A stretch of 64,000 nt of DNA from positions 62,001 through 126,000 of the forward strand of contig NC_010729.1 of assembly GCF_000010505.1 (NCBI RefSeq), in the 5' to 3' direction. Position 1 is the stretch's first letter. Each line of letters begins with the position of its first letter. The translations under genes and the position numbers were made by a program. The notes under the pieces are model-generated. The model was not told the DNA's origin and made no database searches. It was given only the letters and a program-made list of their open reading frames with translations. Positions 8,545-16,165 of this stretch are shown one piece after another. This stretch comes from Porphyromonas gingivalis ATCC 33277 (GTDB lineage: Bacteria; Bacteroidota; Bacteroidia; Bacteroidales; Porphyromonadaceae).

Positions 8545-9167
8545 TACCTTTCGTTGTCCGTTCCATAGAGCGAAAGCACCCGGTCGGTGTCCTGCTGCTT
8601 CTTGGCTCTGAGATAGCTCACGGAGATGTTCTTGTTCGTGTAGTAACGCACAAGGTTGCGGTAGTCCCTGATTTCCTTGTAGCAGCGATCCACCACGTCC
8701 ATACGCTCCTTGTCGGTCATCTTCAGCGTGGTGATGTTCACTACCTGCTTGAGTTCCTTGAGCAGGTTGTTGCTTTCTCCGAGCAGTTTGGTGTAGCCGT
8801 TGGCAATGGCGACCAGCTCTTCCGGTCGGAAGTTCGGGTCGGAGAGCATCTTCTTGTAGTTCTTCACATAGATATCGGAGATTTCTCCGACCATCAAAAT
8901 CGTCTCCTTTACCCGTTGGGCGTCCCGCACGAGGTTGTTCACCTTTTTCAGGGCATCGTAGTATTTCTTGCTCTCATTGTAGAGCTTCTCGACCTCCTTG
9001 AAGTTGTCAAGCGTGTTCTTGACCGTCTTGGAGGTCTGCACGATTTCCTTGGTCGTGTTGATGATACTCTGTGCAAGGTTGGTGGGGTCTGTGACCACCC
9101 ACTGGGCGTGTGCGCTGCCTGCCAAGAGGCAACCGCACGCCATAAGCATTAAAATTTTCTTTCTCAT
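8538..9167 (-). CDS. traI: Conjugal transfer protein TraI (DUF4141, VirB5-like)
   Basis: TraI has 209 residues with a signal peptide (MACGCLLAGSAHAQW, cleavage near AHA). The mature protein is almost wholly alpha-helical and rich in charged heptads (TSKTVKNTLDNFKEVEKLYNE, ESNNLLKELKQVVN). The family is DUF4141, a periplasmic component of the mating channel often compared with VirB5. It precedes traJ with a short overlap. Unlike the other tra genes it is separated from traG by a 134-nt gap that contains an 18-bp palindrome. Confidence 0.87.
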   Translation of the reverse strand: MRKKILMLMACGCLLAGSAHAQWVVTDPTNLAQSIINTTKEIVQTSKTVKNTLDNFKEVEKLYNESKKYYDALKKVNNLVRDAQRVKETILMVGEISDIYVKNYKKMLSDPNFRPEELVAIANGYTKLLGESNNLLKELKQVVNITTLKMTDKERMDVVDRCYKEIRDYRNLVRYYTNKNISVSYLRAKKQQDTDRVLSLYGTDNERYW

Positions 9168-9260
9168 TTTTCAAATTGATTTTAGCGTAGATACAATGTC
9201 GTTCGAGCCACTCGGAAAAATCAGTCGAGTAAATCTGAAAATCAGTCGACTGTTTTCTTG

Positions 9261-9278
9261 AAATATGACGTCATATTT
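9261..9278. promoter_or_regulatory. 18-bp perfect palindrome between traG and traI
   Basis: AAATATGACGTCATATTT is a perfect 18-bp palindrome in the only sizeable gap (134 nt) inside the traE-traQ block. Two direct copies of AAAATCAGTCGA (starting at 9219 and 9238) lie just beside it on the traI side. The symmetry suggests a dimeric regulator site controlling traI and the genes downstream. No promoter box was identified with certainty. Confidence 0.45.
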
Positions 9279-9301
9279 TTCGGACTTGTTGTATTACGCG
9301 G

Positions 9302-11803
9302 TTAAACATTCATTGATTGCTCTTCTTCGGCGAGCTGCCTGACGGCAAGCTCCATATTCCCGCCGAGTTGCTCGGCACGGGCAAGTACGCGCATCTTCTC
9401 GGTCTCCTCCGTCGTGTAGGTGAGGTATTCGGCTTTCGACACTTCGGTGGCATAGACGGCAGACTGCACACCTCCCAGTCCGATCCACACCTCCTTGTAC
9501 GACCGTGTGGCATCGTTGCTCTGGTTGATGGAGAGTATCTGCCCCCGCTCCTTGTCCGTCAGTCCCAAGAGTGCCTGAATCTGGTCGAACTTGTTCATGT
9601 ACTTGCGCTGGTCAAGCAGTATCTTGCAGTCGGAGTTGTTGATGATGGACTCCTTGACAATGTCTGAGGAGATGATGTCATCCACCTCCTGCGTCACCAC
9701 GACCGCCTCACCGAAGAATTTTCTTACCGTCTTGTAGAGATACTTGATATATCCCGCCATATTCGCGGACGCAATCGCTTTCCAAGCCTCCTCAATAAGG
9801 ATGACTTTCCGTATTCCCTTCAGACGTCGCATCTTGTTGATGAAGAGTTCCATAATGATGATGGTGGTAATGGGGAAAAGGATGGGATGATCCTTTATGG
9901 AATCGATTTCGAAGACGATAAAGCGGGCGTTCAACAGGTCGAGCTGCTTGTCCGAGTTCAGCAGGTAGTCGTATTCGCCACCTTTGTAGTACGGCTCCAG
10001 CACGTTGAGAAAATTGGCCAAGTCAAAATCCTTTTCCCTGACCTTTTTCTCACGGAGCAATGCCGAGTAGTCGGTGGTGAGATACTCGTAAAAGCTGTTG
10101 AACGAAGGAACGATACCGTCGTCCGTCTTGATACGCTCGATAAAGAGTGAAACGGCATTGGAAAGGGCGACCTCCTCCGAACGGGTGGCAGGCTCGTTAT
10201 CCTTCTTCCAAAGGGTCAGCAGCAGTGTCTTGATGCTCTCGCGCTTCTCAACGTCGAACACCTTATCCGTCGTGTAGAATGGATTGAAGCTGATGGGACT
10301 TTCGTCCGAGTAGGTGAAATAGACCCCGTCCTCGCCCTGCGTCTTGTGGCGTATCATCTCGCACAGTCCCTGATAGCTGTTTCCCGTGTCCACCAAGACG
10401 ATATGGGTATTCTGTTCCCAGTACTGCCTCAAGAGGTGGTTGGTGAAGAACGACTTGCCGCTGCCCGACGGACCCAAGATGAATTTGTTTCGGTTCGTGG
10501 TGATGCCTTTCTTCATCGGCAGGTCGGAGATATCGAGATGAATGGGCTTGCCACTGCGGTCTGCCATCTTGATGCCGAACGGTGACAACGAATCACGGTA
10601 GTTGGTCTCCTCATTGAAGAAGCAGACCGCCTGTTCGATGAACGTGTAGAAACTCTCTTCGGCAGGAAAATCGGCTTCATTGCCGGGAATACCCGCCCAA
10701 AAGAGTGTCGGCACATCCACCGTGTTGTGTCGTGGCTTGCACTCCATCAGAGCCAGCTGACTGCCCACGTCGTTACGGATACGGCGGAGTTCCTCCTCAT
10801 CCTCGCTCCACGCCAAAACGTTGCAATGACAGCGGACGGAGGTAAGCCCGAAGCTGTGCGCCTCGTTCAGATACTCGTCAATCCATTGCTTGTTGATTTG
10901 ATTGGAGCGACTATAACGGGAGAGTGAATGCATATTCCGTGCGCTCTTCTCGAAGCGTTGCAGGTTCTCGGCACTGTCATCAATAAGTACATACTGGTTG
11001 TAGATATGGTTGCACGGCAGCAACAGCCCTACGGGAGCGGCAAAGGAAAGGCGGCAGTCGCTTCGGTCGGTGGATAATCGCTCATAGCGCATATCCGTGC
11101 CTACCAGCCCGGGCAGGTCTTCCGTATCGGAAAGGGTATGCAGGCAGAGCCGCTTATCGCCAATACGCATTTGGTCGGCTTTGAGGTCGATGTCCTCCAA
11201 AACCGTCGTGTCGGAGAGGGACAGCGAGAAATACTTCTCAATCAGTCCCGGTGTCTCCGCCGTCCCGATAATCTCCTCGTCCGTCAGGCGAGAGAGGCGA
11301 ATAAAACCGCTTTCGTTCATAATCCGCTCGAATTGCTCGGTCGCTTCGAGGAACTTGCGGGCAGTATCCTTGTCCCGTACCTCCTTGGGGATGATATGTC
11401 CCCGGCAGAGGGTGGAGAAGTTGCTTTGCTGCCGGTTGCGGTTCTTGGTTGTCTTGGTCAGGAACAGGTAGCAGGCGTGATTCAAGAACGGTCGCTCATT
11501 GAAGTGTCGCTCGAAACTGCGGGAGAGGAAACTCATATCCTCCTTTTGCAAGTCCGGACGGTAGCCCTCCTTGACAAACCAATCCTGCTTGTGTACAACG
11601 CTGTAGGTCGGCAACACCTTGATTGCCTTTACCCAAGAGGAATGGATGGCGGCATACTCCGCACTCGTCACCGTATAAAGTTCGGGAAGCTCGACTCGAA
11701 AGGCGACCGTAATGTCGGCGTCTTTCGAGAGGATACACCCCTCTTCGACGGCAAGCAGCGGAAAGCGGTTCTCCAGCGTGGTGGTTTTCAATAGGTTTCT
11801 CAT
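9302..11803 (-). CDS. traG: Conjugation ATPase TraG (VirB4-like)
   Basis: TraG has 833 residues. The N-terminal half is the VirB4-type CagE/TrbE-like region. The ATPase core has Walker A GPSGSGKS at about residue 444 and a Walker B-like VILIEEAWKAIA near 670, followed by VVTQEVDDI. It powers pilus/channel assembly at the inner membrane. It overlaps traF by 4 nt. In Bacteroides nomenclature TraG is this VirB4 ATPase and not the coupling protein, which here is the gene at 18770. Confidence 0.93.
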   Translation of the reverse strand: MRNLLKTTTLENRFPLLAVEEGCILSKDADITVAFRVELPELYTVTSAEYAAIHSSWVKAIKVLPTYSVVHKQDWFVKEGYRPDLQKEDMSFLSRSFERHFNERPFLNHACYLFLTKTTKNRNRQQSNFSTLCRGHIIPKEVRDKDTARKFLEATEQFERIMNESGFIRLSRLTDEEIIGTAETPGLIEKYFSLSLSDTTVLEDIDLKADQMRIGDKRLCLHTLSDTEDLPGLVGTDMRYERLSTDRSDCRLSFAAPVGLLLPCNHIYNQYVLIDDSAENLQRFEKSARNMHSLSRYSRSNQINKQWIDEYLNEAHSFGLTSVRCHCNVLAWSEDEEELRRIRNDVGSQLALMECKPRHNTVDVPTLFWAGIPGNEADFPAEESFYTFIEQAVCFFNEETNYRDSLSPFGIKMADRSGKPIHLDISDLPMKKGITTNRNKFILGPSGSGKSFFTNHLLRQYWEQNTHIVLVDTGNSYQGLCEMIRHKTQGEDGVYFTYSDESPISFNPFYTTDKVFDVEKRESIKTLLLTLWKKDNEPATRSEEVALSNAVSLFIERIKTDDGIVPSFNSFYEYLTTDYSALLREKKVREKDFDLANFLNVLEPYYKGGEYDYLLNSDKQLDLLNARFIVFEIDSIKDHPILFPITTIIIMELFINKMRRLKGIRKVILIEEAWKAIASANMAGYIKYLYKTVRKFFGEAVVVTQEVDDIISSDIVKESIINNSDCKILLDQRKYMNKFDQIQALLGLTDKERGQILSINQSNDATRSYKEVWIGLGGVQSAVYATEVSKAEYLTYTTEETEKMRVLARAEQLGGNMELAVRQLAEEEQSMNV

Positions 11804-12177
11804 TCTTTGTCCTCCTTTCCTTCGTCCATTCTTTTATTCTCTCTTCTCTTTCGTCTTGGCAGCTCCTTGTGCCGCAACAGACAGGGAATGCGTCGTCGGT
11901 TGATGAGGTAACGGGGATGGCTGTGCAAAGCGGAACGCTTCATCAGCCCGTGTTCCCCATACTTCTTGTTCAGGGAGAAAGTCTGCCACACCAGAATGGA
12001 TGCAGAAGTCCCTCCGAAGCCGATACAGATCCATTGATTGACACCCACCATATAGAGGATGACAAACAGCACGAAAAGGGCAAGTAACCCTCCGGCGAAA
12101 ATGAACAGATACTGGCTTTTGAGTCCCTGAAACTCCACCGAGCGACCGATTCCCTTGTTGATGGGATAGGTCTCCAT
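11800..12177 (-). CDS. traF: Conjugal transfer protein TraF (DUF4133, VirB3-like)
   Basis: TraF has 125 residues: INKGIGRSVEFQGLKSQY near the N-terminus, then two adjacent membrane helices (LFIFAGGLLALFVLFVILY and WICIGFGGTSASILVW), and a basic C-terminal tail. DUF4133 proteins are the VirB3-like partners of the VirB4 ATPase, and traG follows with a 4-nt overlap. The start lies 4 nt from the traE stop. Confidence 0.88.
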   Translation of the reverse strand: METYPINKGIGRSVEFQGLKSQYLFIFAGGLLALFVLFVILYMVGVNQWICIGFGGTSASILVWQTFSLNKKYGEHGLMKRSALHSHPRYLINRRRIPCLLRHKELPRRKRRENKRMDEGKEDKE

Positions 12178-12181
12178 AGGC

Positions 12182-12481
12182 TTAGAGGAAGAAACTTCTT
12201 AAAATGGTGGCTGCCACGATAAGGAAGATACAGGCTCCGAACCAGCTCGCGGCGGTCTTCGAGGTGTCGGGATCTCCGGACGAGAACTTTGAATAGACCT
12301 TTACCCCTCCGATAAGTCCCACGACCGCGCCGATGGCATAAATGAGTTTCGTGGCTGGGTCGAAATAAGACGTTACCATGTTGGTGGCTTGGTTGATACC
12401 CGACAAGCCGTTGCCTTGGGCAAAGGCTGAATAGGCGGAGAGCAGCAGAATGGCTGCGAAAAGAAAATGTTTCTTGGTCAT
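12182..12481 (-). CDS. traE: Conjugal transfer protein TraE (DUF4134, VirB2-like)
   Basis: TraE has 99 residues. A signal-like hydrophobic segment (FLFAAILLLSAYSAFAQG) is followed by a glycine-rich segment and two further hydrophobic helices (LIYAIGAVVGLIGGVKVY and ACIFLIVAATILRSFFL). The small size, processed N-terminus and two membrane helices fit a pilin-like VirB2 analogue of the DUF4134 family. It is the first gene of the compact traE-traQ run. A 10-bp-stem hairpin lies 19 nt upstream of its start. Confidence 0.88.
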   Translation of the reverse strand: MTKKHFLFAAILLLSAYSAFAQGNGLSGINQATNMVTSYFDPATKLIYAIGAVVGLIGGVKVYSKFSSGDPDTSKTAASWFGACIFLIVAATILRSFFL

Positions 12482-12499
12482 AAATCATTCTTGTTTTGT

Positions 12500-12528
12500 G
12501 TCGGGAGAGATGGATAGGCTCTCCCGAC
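12500..12528 (-). promoter_or_regulatory. Hairpin upstream of traE
   Basis: GTCGGGAGAG (12500-12509) pairs perfectly with CTCTCCCGAC (12519-12528) around a 9-nt loop, 19 nt before the traE start. No T-run follows on the minus strand, so it is not a classical terminator. It could stabilise a processed transcript or act in attenuation. Confidence 0.5.
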
Positions 12529-12656
12529 GGATGAATACTGTTGTTACTTTTGGATGTTAGTGGTGGCTCTCTTGGGATCAGCCGTACTCTTTTTCTTTCA
12601 TTGCTTGTTGCATTAAAGGGTTCATACTATTGGGACAAAACCATTCGGAAGGGGCG

Positions 12657-13244
12657 TTACGCCTTTTCGCCGCTGTAAAGCTCCTCGAAACGGGCACGGA
12701 CGATTTCATCGATCGTGGCTGAGCGTTTCGCATCGCTTCGGAGCGTTTCCATCAGGCGGGTTCCTTCCAACGCTCTCAGCGTATCGCCGGTACTCTGTCG
12801 CTCTGCTTCGGTGTGGGCGTGGCGGTGAATGACCGACAAGGCTTCCAGCACCCGTTCAAAATCAATTCCCGTGGCATATTCGCTTTCTCCCGATACGGGA
12901 AGTTCTTCCTCTTCTTCAAAGGATGGAGCATCCGAAGATTCATACACTAAAGGAATCTCGTCTATGTCGGGCAGTTCATCTGGCTCTTCCGATGGTTCTT
13001 GTCCGTTTTCGAGGGCAAATATAGAAGCCTTTTTTGCTTCTGCCTCGCCTTTTGGATAACTGCGTACTTGTGGCGTCGAGTGGCTTATCTTAAAGCGACT
13101 CTTACCGATGATTTCGGCTTCACGGACCGTTTGACAAGGCTCTTTTGGGGGTGTTCCCTTCTTTCTTCTTTTCCTCTCATACAAGAGAAAAAGAAGCAAC
13201 CACAAAAGGTAGAGCAAGAGAAGGACAAGGACTATTCGGTACAT
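12657..13244 (-). CDS. TraD-like membrane-anchored acidic transfer protein, copy 2
   Basis: The 195-residue protein has a single N-terminal membrane helix (IVLVLLLLYLLWLLLFLLY) followed by a basic patch and a long acidic cytoplasmic region (EEPDELPDIDEIP, SFEEEEELPVS). It ends with a helical domain (VLEALSVIHRHAHTE...EIVRARFEELY). Layout and position before traE resemble TraD (DUF4122-type) of Bacteroides elements; this family assignment is tentative. The gene at 14002 has the same architecture, so this is one of a pair. Its coding sequence contains a promoter-like box at 13016-13074. Its start overlaps the ParA-like gene upstream by 13 nt. Confidence 0.65.
   Translation of the reverse strand: MYRIVLVLLLLYLLWLLLFLLYERKRRKKGTPPKEPCQTVREAEIIGKSRFKISHSTPQVRSYPKGEAEAKKASIFALENGQEPSEEPDELPDIDEIPLVYESSDAPSFEEEEELPVSGESEYATGIDFERVLEALSVIHRHAHTEAERQSTGDTLRALEGTRLMETLRSDAKRSATIDEIVRARFEELYSGEKA
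13016..13074 (-). promoter_or_regulatory. Shared-box promoter inside the TraD-like gene (towards traE)
   Basis: On the minus strand the box GCCACAAGTACGCAGT (13074-13059) is followed 36 bp later by TATATTTG (13023-13016), a -7 element of the TAnnTTTG class. The same box and spacing occur at three other places in the element. No -33 TTTG is seen, which suggests activator dependence. It points at traE, about 530 nt downstream. Confidence 0.6.
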
Positions 13245-13972
13245 AGGCGTTGCAGGATTTCGTGAAGCTCATTACCTAACTCAATACAGAGCCTGCTCAA
13301 CTTCCCTCCGTGGGGTGGGAAGAGGGTGCATACCCCTCTTCTGCGTTCGGAAAGCAGCGGACGATACAAACGGGAGTGGCTCAATGAGGTCTGCATCAAG
13401 AGGACTCCCGTTTCATCGGCAAGGGTGCGACAGCGTTCGTCGGCTTCCTCACGTTCCCAAGCCTGTGTCATATTGCGAAGCAGGTAAAGCTCCTTGATAT
13501 TGCCCTTGCCCATCGTCAGTATCTGCTCTCCCAAGATGTCGATGAAATGACGGACGGCTTCCATATCCATCGGACTGCCCGTAACGGGAAAGACGACGGC
13601 ATCCATTGCTGAAAGCAGCTCCACCGTCCCTTCGGTACGCATCAATGGAGGGAGGTCGAAGAGGATGCAGCGAGGAGGATTGTCCGCACAGTGTCGCTCC
13701 ACCCGGTTCAGGGCTTCCCGCGCCGGAGCGCAGATAATCGGATAAGGAGCATAGGATGCCCGATGCTTCAGACGCATCAGGTTTTGATGATTCAGTTCTT
13801 CCGACTCTTGTTGCCGCAGACGGGCGATGGTATAGACGGGATGGTTGCAATCCACGACGGCGACATCGCATCCTCTGTGGTAATGCAGAATGCTTGCGGC
13901 AAGTACCGTAAGCGAGGTTTTGCCGACACCTCCCTTGGGGGAAGCGATGGCAAGATAAATGGGCTTACTCAT
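13232..13972 (-). CDS. ParA-family ATPase, second copy in the tra operon
   Basis: The 246-residue protein has a deviant Walker A motif (SPKGGVGKTS, residues 10-19), the VVDCNHP strand (Walker A') and CILFDLPPLM (Walker B). It is a paralogue of the ParA at 15383-16165, with which it shares the LTVLAASxLHYxxGxxxxVVDC opening. Most CTnDOT-type operons as I know them have one ParA (TraA), so this second copy is notable. It follows the 14002 membrane protein by 29 nt and overlaps the next gene by 13 nt. A role in positioning or substrate handling is inferred from the family. Confidence 0.85.
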   Translation of the reverse strand: MSKPIYLAIASPKGGVGKTSLTVLAASILHYHRGCDVAVVDCNHPVYTIARLRQQESEELNHQNLMRLKHRASYAPYPIICAPAREALNRVERHCADNPPRCILFDLPPLMRTEGTVELLSAMDAVVFPVTGSPMDMEAVRHFIDILGEQILTMGKGNIKELYLLRNMTQAWEREEADERCRTLADETGVLLMQTSLSHSRLYRPLLSERRRGVCTLFPPHGGKLSRLCIELGNELHEILQRLCTE

Positions 13973-14001
13973 ATTCTCTCCTTTCTTTGAATGGGTGAAT
14001 A

Positions 14002-14592
14002 CTATGTCTTGATAAATCGTTTGTAATCGAAATTGCCTGACAGAATCTCTTTCGGAGCTTCTTCGGCAACGCGCTCCAGCAGTTCGCGGACACGTTCCCC
14101 GGCTGCTTTCTTAATTGCTTGGAACATCGGGGAGTCGTGTATCTTATAGATGGTTTCAGCGGCTTTCGAGGCTTCCTCTATCGGAGCATTCTTGCAGGAG
14201 AGGACATTACCCATTTGTTGCAGCTCTTCCGCGGTGATACTTTCCGAAAGAGAGCGGCTTTCACCTTGGACTTCCACCAATACATAATCCTCTTCCTCTT
14301 CGGGGATGGACGTAGAGGTCTCTTCCGACATTCCCATTTCAGGCGTCTGTTCCTGTTGCTCTTCTTCGATGGGCAACTCGGCTAAAAGGATATTCTCCTC
14401 TTGGGAGGGTTCCTTCTGGGGGATGCGGATGGTAACGACGAAATTCCCCTTGCCTCGTTCCCGGAAAAAGAGCCGCAATTCACGGTAGAGTCTCACGGCA
14501 CTCCGATAGCGTCCGTACAGGAAGCGGGCGACCTGCACGCTGCCGAGATAGGCTAAGCTGACCAGCAGCAGAATGACAATCACCTGCTTCAT
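14002..14592 (-). CDS. TraD-like membrane-anchored acidic transfer protein, copy 1
   Basis: This 196-residue protein starts with a membrane helix (VIVILLLVSLAYLGSVQVARFLY). A basic stretch, an acidic glutamate-rich middle (EEEQQEQTPEMGMSEE, PEEEEDYVLVEV) and a helical C-terminus (KAAGERVRELLERVAEEAP) follow. The architecture matches the gene at 12657, although the sequences have diverged. It overlaps the DUF3408 gene upstream by 4 nt. TraD/DUF4122-type assignment is by position and layout, not by a diagnostic motif. Confidence 0.6.
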   Translation of the reverse strand: MKQVIVILLLVSLAYLGSVQVARFLYGRYRSAVRLYRELRLFFRERGKGNFVVTIRIPQKEPSQEENILLAELPIEEEQQEQTPEMGMSEETSTSIPEEEEDYVLVEVQGESRSLSESITAEELQQMGNVLSCKNAPIEEASKAAETIYKIHDSPMFQAIKKAAGERVRELLERVAEEAPKEILSGNFDYKRFIKT

Positions 14593-14966
14593 CGCTCGAA
14601 ACGTTTACGGAATTGTTGTTCAAACAAGGCATCTATCTCATCACGGTGACTCTCTAAGTGATGCCGGAGAATATGTTCTACGAATGCCCCAATCGTCAGT
14701 TTGCCTGCGGCTGCCACATAGACGATTTCGGAAATCTCTTCCTGTGTCTTTTTGGAAATGAACACGCCCTTTCTGTCTCCGATGTTCAGGGGTTGCAGAA
14801 AGGTGGTTTCGTAATCGCTCTTCTCTTCCTGAAGGAGACCTGTAGGGTGTCCCTCGGAATGTTCGATGAGCGTGGTGGAGTTACGGATAGTTACTTTTGA
14901 AGAGACGCTTTTTCGTTCTCTGCAGGACTCTTTGCCTGCCATTGGTCGGTTTGTTTTCTGTTTCAT
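14589..14966 (-). CDS. DUF3408 transfer protein, second copy
   Basis: The protein has 125 residues from the preferred ATG at 14966, which lies 1 nt after the stop of the preceding gene; an in-frame ATG at 14996 would overlap it by 29 nt. The C-terminal two-thirds carry the DUF3408 pattern KGVFISKKTQEEISEIVY, then LTIGAFVEHILRHHLE. This is a ribbon-helix-helix-like pattern. It is probably a DNA-binding accessory in the ParA set (TraB/TraC-like). Its neighbour at 14968 is a paralogue. Confidence 0.8.
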   Translation of the reverse strand: MKQKTNRPMAGKESCRERKSVSSKVTIRNSTTLIEHSEGHPTGLLQEEKSDYETTFLQPLNIGDRKGVFISKKTQEEISEIVYVAAAGKLTIGAFVEHILRHHLESHRDEIDALFEQQFRKRFER

Positions 14967-14967
14967 A

Positions 14968-15399
14968 TCACAATAATTTCTTGAAGTTCTTTTCACTTAA
15001 TCGGTTGATTTCTTCCTTGTAGTCCTCCAAATGTTTGAGAAGGATGTTTTCCACGTACATGCCCAATGTCATCTCCCTCTTTCGGATGAAGAGGACGATT
15101 TCCGACAGTTTGTCCTGCAACTCTTTGGAGATGTAGATTGCTTTGCGGTCATACAGGTCATTGCGGTGCATGAAGAGCGAGATGTAATCTCCTTTGGCGG
15201 TATTCTTGCGACGTGTTCGGATGGGTAGTTGCGGTTCTTCCAAGACTTCTTCTTTCCGTGTTTCCGGAACAGACGTATCCACCTCTTCAATGCCGGGAGA
15301 GGGGATCATCTCGCTCTCTTTCTTTTTCATCGGGATACCCTGTGAAATCAATTCCCGGATAGCGACGGGATCTATCGCCCCTTTATTCTTCTCTGCCAT
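14968..15399 (-). CDS. DUF3408 transfer protein, first copy
   Basis: The protein has 143 residues. The disordered, charged N-terminus leads to the DUF3408 region with YDRKAIYISKELQDKLSEIV and MTLGMYVENILLKHLEDY, homologous to the neighbouring copy. The start overlaps the end of the upstream parA-like gene by 17 nt. The paired arrangement of a ParA ATPase and DUF3408 proteins suggests a ParA/ParB-like module at the head of the tra operon. The DNA-binding function is inferred. Confidence 0.82.
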   Translation of the reverse strand: MAEKNKGAIDPVAIRELISQGIPMKKKESEMIPSPGIEEVDTSVPETRKEEVLEEPQLPIRTRRKNTAKGDYISLFMHRNDLYDRKAIYISKELQDKLSEIVLFIRKREMTLGMYVENILLKHLEDYKEEINRLSEKNFKKLL

Positions 15400-16165
15400 A
15401 TGCTTCAGGTTTTACGATGGACAAGATTTCCTCCACGAGCTCTTTCAGACGACTGCCTCTGAGCAGCGTGCGAGAGGCGGGAAAGATAGTCGAACGGAAG
15501 AGGGTCGTACCCTCATCCATCACTTCCTTTTTGTAGCGGGTCGTATTGGGGACTGCCGTCTTCAAGACTGGAAGTCCCAACTCGGCAATGACCTTTTCAT
15601 ACATCGCATAGAGAGGTGTCTTCTCTCTGCCGTCCACCATGTTCCAAAAGAGGTAAATCCCTTTGTTGGCAGTGTCTGTATTGTCGGTTATCGCCTCCTT
15701 GATGATGGCTGAAAAGCTCAGCGTGCTTTCCAAGGAAATACGGTCGGCGGAGATGGGGGTGAAAATATAATCCATACCGGAGAGGGTGGTCAGCACACCG
15801 TCATTGTTGATGGTTCCGGGTAGGTCAAAAAAGACGAAATCCGTATCCGACTCGTGCGTTTCCAGATATTCCCTGACCGTATCCACGGCTGCCTCTGCCG
15901 TGGCACAAAGGATGGTGTACGTGGGCTTTTGCAACTCGGAGAATTGGGTGGCTGCCAATTCTTGCAGCGCGGGGTTGCGATCCACGCCCTGTGCGTCACG
16001 CTGACGCATGGCAGTGATGCTGAATTGCGGATAGTCGCAATCCACCACAATAAGGTTGTACCCGCAGGCATAGTGCAGGTAACTTGCCGTCAAGACCGTA
16101 AAGGTCGTTTTGCCGACACCGCCCTTCTGAGTGGAGAAGGCAATGAAAACAGGTTTCTTTTTCAT
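15383..16165 (-). CDS. traA: ParA-family ATPase TraA
   Basis: TraA has 260 residues: STQKGGVGKTT (Walker A, residues 11-21), IVVDCDYPQ (A'), and FVFFDLPGTIN (Walker B). It is the first gene of the leftward transfer operon. It is followed by DUF3408 genes as in CTnDOT, where the product is called TraA. A 400-nt leader separates it from a shared-box promoter at 16570-16629. A second ParA lies at 13232. Confidence 0.88.
   Translation of the reverse strand: MKKKPVFIAFSTQKGGVGKTTFTVLTASYLHYACGYNLIVVDCDYPQFSITAMRQRDAQGVDRNPALQELAATQFSELQKPTYTILCATAEAAVDTVREYLETHESDTDFVFFDLPGTINNDGVLTTLSGMDYIFTPISADRISLESTLSFSAIIKEAITDNTDTANKGIYLFWNMVDGREKTPLYAMYEKVIAELGLPVLKTAVPNTTRYKKEVMDEGTTLFRSTIFPASRTLLRGSRLKELVEEILSIVKPEAYGREE

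Noticed and set aside
7399-8568. Plus-strand open frame of 389 codons
   Set aside because: Antisense shadow of traJ, which fits the operon by overlap and topology.
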